Made by a program: the position numbers and the translations under genes. Positions 7,040 through 12,472 of a stretch of 12,472 nt of DNA are shown here, piece after piece; positions within the stretch are counted from its first letter, which is position 1; each line of letters starts with the position of its first letter. The DNA is from CAIOHW01 sp046317855 (GTDB taxonomy: Bacteria; Bdellovibrionota; UBA1018): positions 1 through 12,472 of the forward strand of contig JBKCVM010000050.1 in NCBI GenBank assembly GCA_046317855.1, in the 5' to 3' direction. The notes under the pieces are model-generated. The model worked only from the letters and a program-made list of their open reading frames with translations. It ran no database searches and was not told the origin of the DNA.

Positions 7040-8010
7040 TTACGGCAGATATTTTGGAGATTTGCAAAGGAGTCTTCGATCTAGAGTTGGACGCCGTGGC
7101 AGCTTGCAGGGATCGCCTGAACTCCCGGTTTGCTGAGTGTGTGCAGGCTCTGTCCAAGACTCCAGGTGTCATAAAACTACTCGGAATGGGGAAGTCAGGG
7201 GTCATCGCGAGGAAGATTGCGTCCACTATGGCTTCCACGGGGACGCCAGCGTTCTTTGTTCATCCTGCCGAGGCTTTTCATGGTGACCTAGGCCAGATAG
7301 GAGTAGGTGACTCTGTTGTTTTGATTTCCTACTCCGGAGAAACGGAAGAGGTCATTCGGATTCTTCCTTATCTCAAACATCAGGGGAACTTGATTGTTGG
7401 CATGACAGGTGGGTTGGACTCATCTCTCAGCCGTGCGGCAGATTTTGTGTTGGATATCGGGGTTCGCCGGGAGGCCTGTCACATAAATCTTGCACCCACA
7501 AGCTCGACTACGGTTACGCTTGTTGCTGGTGATGCTCTCGCTGTTGCTTTGGCAAGGCTAAGAGATTTCAAAGAGCGAGATTTTGCTCGATTTCATCCTG
7601 GTGGTGCCCTCGGACGGAAGCTCCTGTTGAGGGTGAGTGATGTCATGATTCGAGAGCCGCTGCCGATGGTCTCGCCCGCCGCAGGGTTCTCTGAAGTTGT
7701 AGAGTCAATGAATATCGGTGCCGTAGGGGTCGCGTTGGTTTGCGGTCCTTCTCGCGAGTTGGTTGGAGTGGTTACTGATGGTGATATTAGGCGCGCCCTT
7801 TGTGGCGGTCTCGACCTGGGGCAACTAAAGGCTGAGGATTTGATGTCTCGATCACCAGTGACGATTCATCCTGCCGTGAGTTTTGCTGACGCCGAGGAAG
7901 TTATGCGTACTAAGAAGATTAAAGCGTTAGTGGTTGCTGAGGACGGAATAGCCGTGGGCGTAATTAATATATTTGATGTTGATCCAAAGCTGGGGCGATT
8001 TAGGGCATAG
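7030..8010 (+). CDS. kpsF: D-arabinose-5-phosphate isomerase (KdsD/KpsF/GutQ family: SIS plus two CBS domains)
   Basis: Interconverts D-ribulose 5-phosphate and D-arabinose 5-phosphate, the first step to Kdo. The 326 residues match the family length. The SIS domain (about 40-180) contains LGMGKSGVIARKIASTMAST (51-70), HPAEAFHGDLG (78-88) and LAPTSSTTVTL (154-164), then FHPGGALGRKLL (188-199). The four active-site residues known from E. coli KdsD appear as Lys55, His84, Glu107 and His189. Two CBS domains follow (about 204-326). It starts at a GTG inside the end of the flippase gene with a good Shine-Dalgarno. Placement in a polysaccharide operon resembles capsule KpsF more than housekeeping KdsD. 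It is the last gene of the plus-strand block, and 39 bases separate it from the convergent gene. Confidence 0.93.
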   Translation: MELVTADILEICKGVFDLELDAVAACRDRLNSRFAECVQALSKTPGVIKLLGMGKSGVIARKIASTMASTGTPAFFVHPAEAFHGDLGQIGVGDSVVLISYSGETEEVIRILPYLKHQGNLIVGMTGGLDSSLSRAADFVLDIGVRREACHINLAPTSSTTVTLVAGDALAVALARLRDFKERDFARFHPGGALGRKLLLRVSDVMIREPLPMVSPAAGFSEVVESMNIGAVGVALVCGPSRELVGVVTDGDIRRALCGGLDLGQLKAEDLMSRSPVTIHPAVSFADAEEVMRTKKIKALVVAEDGIAVGVINIFDVDPKLGRFRA

Positions 8011-8049
8011 ATTGCGGAAAACTAGTCAATTGTTCTGCCACGAATAGTT

Positions 8050-9039
8050 TTAAGCTCGTATGACTCGCTTCGAGAACTGCTTCATGTGTGCCCCGATGTT
8101 TTTGAGCTTGTAACTGGCGTTGAGATCCAGATGAGAAGGTCGAGTGGGCCATCCAAGGGTTTTAGCTAAAATATATGGATCGGTTGTCTGCGTGTCGTTC
8201 TGGAAGCATGGTGCACTGATGGATGCCATGGGCGGTTGCGCTTCAATTAAGAGCTCAGGTAGCTGAGTTTGGAGTCCCTCAAGGCTGTAGTCGTTTAATA
8301 TCTCCGTTATCAGTTGAGGGAAGCGGCGGTACCAAGGGTTCTGGGAGAAGTCACTTTCAGAGTAGGGCTCAAAAAAGAGTCTACTAATCCCGACCTTCAT
8401 GCCGCATGCGGCTCCGTACAAGAGCTGACTCCCAAATGACGTCGATACCAAATGGTCATAAGTGGAGAAGTGGTTCTGAAGACGCATGAATGATTTGGGG
8501 TCTGAGACTTCTGCCCCGAGCTCGAATTTAATCCCCCGGTGAATGCGCTGTAATGACTGGTACTTTGCAAGGTCTTTTGGCGGGACAAGAAATGCGACTG
8601 TCTCGTAGTTTGCGATTGCCCACGCTGCTAGAGCCTCTGCCACCTCGGTGGGACTGTAGCTAAAGTGCGGGTGTGAGTGCCGCATTGCTATCAGCACACT
8701 ATTAGGTAGTCTGTCGGGCTTATTCGGAAAGAATTTAAGGAAATTGATAAACGGGATGCCTACGGAGTAGGCCTCGTGGTTCAGCTGGCGGAGGAATTCC
8801 GCGATAGTATGGTTTTGTACGAGTTTGATGTTTTCCGAAGTGTGGAAGTATCGCTCAGGTATCCTGGGTTTGAATGGGTTCCAGCCGTGAGCGAGAGTGG
8901 TGTTACTGATCGGGGGGGTTCGCAGCCCTAGGTATGTTGCGAGCTGGTACGAAAACCCAAAATAGTCGGCTTCACAGCGTAATTCAATTTGGCTAACTTC
9001 GGAACTCATGAGCTCGATCCATGTATTCGGTAAGTGCAT
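8050..9039 (-). CDS. Unrecognised protein beside a CMP-sugar synthetase; possible GT-B-type glycosyltransferase
   Basis: I do not recognise this 329-residue protein with confidence. It is soluble-looking, without signal peptide or membrane segments. A short AHGWNPFKPRIPERYF stretch (50-65) and a late stretch VSTSFGSQLLYGAACGMKVGI (198-218) recall the sugar-nucleotide side of GT-B enzymes of capsule and sialyltransferase type, where a Ser/Thr-rich loop precedes a helix and a Gly-x-x-V strand. Position downstream of the NeuA-like gene suggests, by inference only, a transferase using the CMP-sugar. AGAGG (9046-9050) lies 6 bases before the ATG at 9039, giving a 47-base overlap with the upstream gene; an ATG at 9009 (319 residues, 17-base overlap) is the alternative. 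G+C is lower than in the gmd/fdt genes. The gene itself is almost certainly real; the function is open. Confidence 0.8.
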   Translation of the reverse strand: MHLPNTWIELMSSEVSQIELRCEADYFGFSYQLATYLGLRTPPISNTTLAHGWNPFKPRIPERYFHTSENIKLVQNHTIAEFLRQLNHEAYSVGIPFINFLKFFPNKPDRLPNSVLIAMRHSHPHFSYSPTEVAEALAAWAIANYETVAFLVPPKDLAKYQSLQRIHRGIKFELGAEVSDPKSFMRLQNHFSTYDHLVSTSFGSQLLYGAACGMKVGISRLFFEPYSESDFSQNPWYRRFPQLITEILNDYSLEGLQTQLPELLIEAQPPMASISAPCFQNDTQTTDPYILAKTLGWPTRPSHLDLNASYKLKNIGAHMKQFSKRVIRA

Positions 9040-9733
9040 TGGCGACCTCTAGATCGCGCGGAGAGTTGATATCTAGAGAATTGTAAGGATCTATCTCCAA
9101 TAGGTAGGGCTGCCCGCCAAAAAAGTAGGAATTCTTCCGCATCATCTCGAGTGTCTGAATGAAAATCCCCCCGTCTTGAAAGTAAACTGGCGGCAGGCTG
9201 CCCGCTAAGGGATGAGTGTCGCCGTAGGGGTTGTAATTGGCAGGCTTGTGCGACTCTGTCCACATGTGCCCTTGGACTCGGTAAACTGTAATTAGGCTAT
9301 CGTACTGAGAGTGTGGGTTCCTGTGCTCTTGAAGAAACTTACCGATTGCTGAGCGGTAGTGTTCCGCGTAGAGAAACGGGTTGGTGCAGTGGGCCCAGAT
9401 TGCAATATCGCCCGTAACTCTGCTTGAAAAATCACGAATCATCTCGTTGGCCGTCGAAAGTTCCTCATTGCACGCTTCTGGTTTACGCTGGATCGGTATC
9501 GCGCCAGCCTTTGTGGCGAGATTTAGTAGTTCCTGCGAGTCAGAGCCTACAAAGATCTTTTCGATGCCGGCGGATTGTAGCTGGATTATTTTCCGCTCGA
9601 GAAGCGTAATGCCGCCAAGCTTTCGAAGGTTCTTATTCGGGATTCTTTTGGAGCCGGCTCTCACGGGTATTAGAGCGACGATCTCTGGGGTTGCCGCATC
9701 TTTTGGTGTTAGCTTCATCGTCCTAGCTTTCAT
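8993..9733 (-). CDS. NeuA-like CMP-sugar synthetase (acylneuraminate cytidylyltransferase family)
   Basis: Predicted to activate an acidic sugar (sialic-acid-like nonulosonate or relative) with CTP to give a CMP-sugar. The 246-residue protein has the N-terminal nucleotide-binding signature IPVRAGSKRIPNKN (22-35), with Arg25, Lys29 and the KN pair. It also has IWAHCTNPF (112-120), VYFQDGGIFIQ (183-193) and a C-terminal DPYNSLDINSPRDLEVA (215-231), equivalent to the family's DIDTxxD region. The signature is NeuA/PseF-like, not the KdsB type (ARYxSxRxPGKPL). No NeuB, PseI or LegI synthase is present in the window, so the substrate is unknown. The ATG at 9733 overlaps the upstream GT2 gene by 11 bases; a second ATG at 9718 is a less likely start. 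Confidence 0.9.
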   Translation of the reverse strand: MKARTMKLTPKDAATPEIVALIPVRAGSKRIPNKNLRKLGGITLLERKIIQLQSAGIEKIFVGSDSQELLNLATKAGAIPIQRKPEACNEELSTANEMIRDFSSRVTGDIAIWAHCTNPFLYAEHYRSAIGKFLQEHRNPHSQYDSLITVYRVQGHMWTESHKPANYNPYGDTHPLAGSLPPVYFQDGGIFIQTLEMMRKNSYFFGGQPYLLEIDPYNSLDINSPRDLEVANALTEYMDRAHEFRS

Positions 9734-10541
9734 TATTTTTCCATTTTATGAGTCGCCAGACCTTGATTGTCCAGATTCCAAGGCGGCCGGGGAGCAGGTC
9801 CTTAAGCCTTAGTCGAAGCTTTCTGAGTTCTAGGTACGCTCGCGCCCGCCACGACCAGAGCCCGTTCTTGGTCAGAGCTCTACGAGATTCCTGCAGGGTT
9901 GCGCGTTCGTGCTTAGCAGAGGCTCCCGAGCCGCCCATATGCGCCAATGGGCCCCCTCGAATATTAATTTGGCTTACAAGCGAGTGCTGGTCGAACAGCC
10001 TCACCACCCACTCATAATCCATCGCATACCTATAGCTAAGGTCGAAAAGGCCAACCCGATCATAGACCCGCTTTCTCACAAAGGTCGCAGGATGTTGAAA
10101 CGGCATGGCATCGGTGACCGGGCAGTTGAGTGGTCCCCGGACCTGTGACCCGTACACCGGATCATCAAAGATGATTGAGCCATGAACCAGGTCGATTGCC
10201 GGGTTCTCAAATGCGCTCATCACACGGGCCAGCGAGTCGGTGGCAGCGTATTGATCGTCACTGTTGAGGATGTGGATCACGTCCCCTGAGGATGCCAGGA
10301 TTCCCTTGTTGAAAGCGTCCGATATGCCCTTGTCCCTTTCGCAGATCACTTTAAGTCTGGGTAGCTGGTTGGCTTTTTTGTACTTGTCCCGAACCAAATC
10401 CAGCGTGTTGTCGGTGCTGCAGTTGTCGACAACGATGTGTTCCCAGTCCGTGTAGGATTGGCTCAAGATCGAGCGCACGGTATCGAGTACGGTCCGCGCC
10501 GAGTTGAAGGTGGGGGTGACTATCGAGACCTTTGGGGACAC
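9723..10541 (-). CDS. Family 2 glycosyltransferase
   Basis: Predicted inverting cytosolic glycosyltransferase of the GT-A fold for one sugar linkage. The 272 residues show SIVTPTFNSARTV (6-18), VVDNCSTDNT (37-46), ERDKGISDAFNKG (68-80) and the metal-binding ILNSDD (91-96), with a later MDYEWVVRLF. This arrangement, in particular DKGIxDAxNKG, is common in short GT2 enzymes of O-antigen loci. The C-terminal 50 residues are basic and may contact the membrane. The start is the GTG at 10541: an in-frame TAG lies four codons upstream, with no better start between, and AGG sits about 8 bases before the GTG. It is the first gene of the three-gene minus-strand block and overlaps the CMP-sugar synthetase gene by 11 bases. 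Confidence 0.9.
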   Translation of the reverse strand: MSPKVSIVTPTFNSARTVLDTVRSILSQSYTDWEHIVVDNCSTDNTLDLVRDKYKKANQLPRLKVICERDKGISDAFNKGILASSGDVIHILNSDDQYAATDSLARVMSAFENPAIDLVHGSIIFDDPVYGSQVRGPLNCPVTDAMPFQHPATFVRKRVYDRVGLFDLSYRYAMDYEWVVRLFDQHSLVSQINIRGGPLAHMGGSGASAKHERATLQESRRALTKNGLWSWRARAYLELRKLRLRLKDLLPGRLGIWTIKVWRLIKWKNNES

Positions 10542-10545
10542 TCCC

Positions 10546-10574
10546 TTGACCTAGCAAAGAGGTTGGATTTTTTA
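10546..10574 (+). promoter_or_regulatory. Possible promoter for the acyltransferase gene
   Basis: In the 58-base gap between the divergent GT2 and acyltransferase genes, TTGACC (10546-10551) matches a -35 box at five of six positions. At 17 bases spacing the -10 position reads TTTTTA (10569-10574), a poor match. A start of transcription must exist near here because both neighbours diverge, but this assignment is weak. Confidence 0.22.
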
Positions 10575-10599
10575 CAGGCCTTAGACGATACCTCCCGGC

Positions 10600-11607
10600 A
10601 TGAGCGAACGAGCGGCAGGGGGTTCCCGGTTTGAATTCTTGGACGTGGCCCGCGGGGTTGCGGCCCTGCTGGTGGTCTTTCAGCATTCGCTGGAAACCGT
10701 GGACTGGGGCAAGGAGCTCACCACACATGGAATCCAGTTTGGACAGTGGGGCGTGAGCCTGTTTTTTTTGATCAGCGGTTTCATTATTCCACGATCGATC
10801 GAGAGCCGAGGGGATTTGCGGGGCTTTTGGAACTCTCGAGTTTTCCGACTGTACCCGCTCTACTGGGCTAGCATCCTTTTGATTTTACTACTCCCCGTCG
10901 CCGGACCTCACTGGCCGGGCTGGGGAAGGCTTCTTGCCAATCTCACCATGCTGACTCCGCTTTTGAAGCAGGAGTATCTCAATGGCGTCTTTTGGAGCCT
11001 GTCGTTTGAGCTGGCATTTTATGGCCTCTTTTCGGTCCTCTACCTCACCGGGCAGATCAAGCGCAGCCAGTGGCTTGCGGTGGTGTTTATTGCCATCACC
11101 TGGCTCTCTGCCTTGGGCGCAAGGTTCTTGGGGCTTCATGCTCGGTTAGGGGTCAGTTTTCATTTTACAACTTTTTTTGTCGGCTATTGGTCTTGGCTTG
11201 TCTTTTCCGGGCAGCAGCAGCTCAGGCGGCCTTGGCCATCTTTGTTGGTTCTGGGACTGACAATCTGGGGGTGCAATGGGCTTGCGTTTCTCGGGCGGGA
11301 GGACCTGTCGTTTGGCGGGGTGAGAAGTTTTCTGCCCATGTCGCTTGCTTGGACCCTGGCCTACGCGAGTTTTTTTCTGGTGCTGAGGTGGCAGTCGGTG
11401 AGCTTTCCTAAGTGGCTGACTCGTCTTGGGGCCATCAGCTAAGGGATTTACCTGCTGCATGGGCTCGCCATTGAGTGGGCAGGCCAACTGGCTGGGGATT
11501 TTTGGATGAGGTTGGCGATTGCGGTGGTGATTGTGGTTGTCGCGGCGGAGGTTCTTCATCGTTTGGTCGAAAAGCCGATGATTGCGCTCGGGAGGCGAGT
11601 CCATTAA
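10600..11607 (+). pseudogene. OafA-type membrane O-acyltransferase (acyltransferase 3 family) with internal TAA stop
   Basis: The family transfers acetyl or other acyl groups to surface glycans at the inner membrane. The frame opens at ATG 10600 and is interrupted by TAA at 11440-11442 after 280 codons. The same frame continues for 54 further codons (GIYLLHG onwards) to TAA at 11605-11607. Before the stop, FLDVARGVAALLVVFQH (13-29) holds the Arg18-x10-His29 motif, with FFLISGFII (55-63), FWNSRVFRLYPLYW (76-89) and many membrane segments. After the stop come GIYLLHG and LVEKPMIALGRR, the normal family C-terminus. At the stop the family usually reads I-S-Y-G-I-Y, so TAT or TAC to TAA by one substitution explains it. 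Full length would be 335 residues, normal for the family. Loss of the last membrane helices probably inactivates it; a sequencing error or readthrough is not excluded. Confidence 0.85.
10762..10769 (+). repeat. T8 homopolymer inside the acyltransferase gene
   Basis: Eight T in the codons for the conserved LFFLISG stretch. Two T7 runs follow in the same gene (11172-11178 and 11370-11376). Such runs can slip during replication. The frame is intact at all three here, so the present interruption is not due to them. Confidence 0.85.
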
Positions 11608-12277
11608 GGGCCTGTCTTGGCCTGAGTAATAATGCCCGCTGCAATCCAATCACCCCTGAGCGACAGATCGCCCGCAAGGAGGACCTGCAGCTCGTCTCGT
11701 TGAATCGGCCAAAGTTGGGCACGGGGATGAGTCTCGGCCACGATCCAGTACGGGCCCGCGGGCGCAGGCGCATCGGTGCCGAGATGCAAAATCTCGAGTC
11801 CAGGATTGTCGGTTTGAAGTGCCAAAAGGCGTGGGATCAGTGTGCCAGTTGCCATGACAGGTAATGGCCGGTCTCTGATCAGTTTCATGGTTTGATGAAA
11901 TTCTCTTAAACGGCCCGGGTCGGCAGGACAGTAGCAGGACCAAACAGCATCAAGATTGCAGTGACTCTGGAGCGTCGCCAGAGAACAAACCCTGTGGCGA
12001 GCACAAATGCTAACTCGATCAGGATTGCGGCTAGTGAGGGCTCTATCAAACGGGCAAACGGGGCAAAGAACACAAGAACAGGATCAAAGTGATCGTTGAA
12101 GATCCGGATCTGCCTGACCGAAAGCCACGGATTGAGATCGGCGAAGCTGATATTCGCCAGTGCCTGAGAGTAGATGCCCAAGTCAAAGTTGTTGTAGCAA
12201 AAGCGCAACCAGTTGAGCAGCACGGGGGTCGCGACTAAGATGGCAAAAAGCGAGAGCGCAACGCAGATCACTCTCAT
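11604..12277 (-). pseudogene. Remnant of a DUF2079-like membrane protein, frameshifted and internally shortened
   Basis: The N-terminal piece runs from ATG 12277 to TAA 11906-11908 (123 residues). It has a first membrane helix, then NNFDLGIYSQAL, IFNDHFDPVLVFFAPFARLI and a second helix ending LWRRSR, which resembles the start of DUF2079 membrane proteins. In another frame the sequence goes on (PADPGRLREFHQTMKLIRD, then PVMATGTLIPRLLAL) to TAA at 11604-11606 and reads like the periplasmic tail of such a protein. Removing 11 bases at 11930-11940 joins both parts into one 220-residue frame. DUF2079 proteins usually have about 450-550 residues, so a large internal part is also missing. The start at 12277 overlaps the upstream phosphatase stop as ATGA, with GGAG just before it. 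The DUF2079 label is from memory of the family's look. Confidence 0.68.
11923..11940. repeat. Short direct repeat at the frameshift of the DUF2079-like remnant
   Basis: GCAGGAC occurs at 11923-11929 and again at 11934-11940, an 11-base period. Losing one period restores the reading frame of the minus-strand gene, so the repeat is probably linked to the frameshift. Confidence 0.7.
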
Positions 12278-12472
12278 CTCTCCGTGTGGACTTCCAGTTG
12301 CATTTTTGAACAAGAATCGCCAATCACACGCAACAATTCCTCCGGCCGCTCACACAAGCCGTCCGGATTGCAGGCTTGCAGTTCGGCCAAGCTGCCAAAG
12401 CCGTAGAGAACTCCGATGGATTTTAGTCCAAGGTTGCGGGCGGCGTGGCAGTCAAATTTGCGGTCTCCGATC
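12274..12472 (-). CDS. HAD-family hydrolase (phosphoglycolate phosphatase-like), C-terminal part
   Basis: Only the last 65 or so codons are inside the window; the start lies beyond position 12472. The frame, read by hand, opens with IGDRKFDCHAARNLGLKSIG, which contains HAD motif IV (G-D-x3-D) and the typical A-x-N-x-G turn, followed by VLYGFGSLAEL and a PEEL tail. This is the usual C-terminus of Gph-like phosphatases, in which the motif IV aspartates bind Mg. The substrate cannot be told from this part. The TGA (12274-12276) overlaps the ATG of the DUF2079-like remnant, so the two were an operon. It probably belongs to the flank of the polysaccharide locus rather than to the pathway itself. 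Confidence 0.83.
   Translation of the reverse strand, partial: IGDRKFDCHAARNLGLKSIGVLYGFGSLAELQACNPDGLCERPEELLRVIGDSCSKMQLEVHTER

Noticed and set aside
8018..8051. Inverted repeat AAAACTA / TAGTTTT between the convergent kpsF-type gene and the 329-residue protein gene
   Set aside because: Only a 7-base AT-rich stem with a 20-base loop; too weak to call a terminator, although a bidirectional one would be expected here.
11146..11649. A 167-codon minus-strand frame opposite the acyltransferase gene
   Set aside because: Low-complexity Pro/Gln/Lys/His-rich translation, the expected antisense of a hydrophobic membrane-protein gene. The plus-strand frame has the family motifs.
11475..11864. A 129-codon plus-strand frame running over the end of the acyltransferase gene
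   Set aside because: Glycine- and cysteine-rich with no recognisable domain; the two known frames in this stretch read as protein family sequence.
12278..12313. TTG start giving the DUF2079-like remnant 12 more residues
   Set aside because: The ATG at 12277 overlaps the phosphatase stop as ATGA and directly precedes the membrane helix; a TTG start within the phosphatase gene is less likely.

Overview
The window is part of a surface-polysaccharide (O-antigen or capsule type) biosynthesis locus of a Gram-negative bacterium. The Gram-negative call rests on a KdsD/KpsF-type arabinose-5-phosphate isomerase (Kdo pathway) and a Wzx-type flippase beside nucleotide-sugar enzymes. The species cannot be fixed from this sequence. 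Base composition is uneven: a hand count of single 60-base lines gives about 72% G+C at 2341-2400 and about 40% at 6121-6180, as is common in mosaic polysaccharide loci.

Layout. (1) 1-1474, minus strand: fcl (its 3' part lies beyond the left edge) and gmd, the two-step GDP-mannose to GDP-L-fucose pathway. (2) 1475-1577: a divergent intergenic region with a promoter-like element and a near-perfect dyad. (3) 1578-8010, plus strand: a tightly packed operon-like block of FdtA-type ketoisomerase, FdtB-type aminotransferase, a GT-A/GT8-like glycosyltransferase, two consecutive methyltransferases, a Wzx flippase and a KpsF-type isomerase. (4) 8050-10541, minus strand: three overlapping genes, namely a GT2 glycosyltransferase, a NeuA-like CMP-sugar synthetase and an unrecognised 329-residue protein. 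(5) 10600-11607, plus strand: an OafA-type membrane acyltransferase gene interrupted by one in-frame TAA. (6) 11604-12472, minus strand: the C-terminus of a HAD phosphatase and a DUF2079-like membrane protein gene that is frameshifted and much shorter than its family.

How the genes fit together (inference). The cell would make GDP-L-fucose (Gmd, Fcl), a dTDP-3-amino-3,6-dideoxyhexose (FdtA, FdtB; RmlA and RmlB must be elsewhere) and a CMP-activated acidic sugar (NeuA-like; its synthase must be elsewhere). The glycosyltransferases would assemble these into a lipid-linked unit, the methyltransferases and possibly the acyltransferase would decorate it, and Wzx would flip it. No polymerase (Wzy), chain-length regulator (Wzz), initiating phosphoglycosyltransferase or ABC exporter is visible, so the locus continues outside the window. 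The right end (10600-12277) looks like a decaying border with two adjacent convergent broken genes.

No stretch longer than about 105 bases lacks a gene. I see no rRNA, tRNA, CRISPR array, insertion sequence or attachment site.
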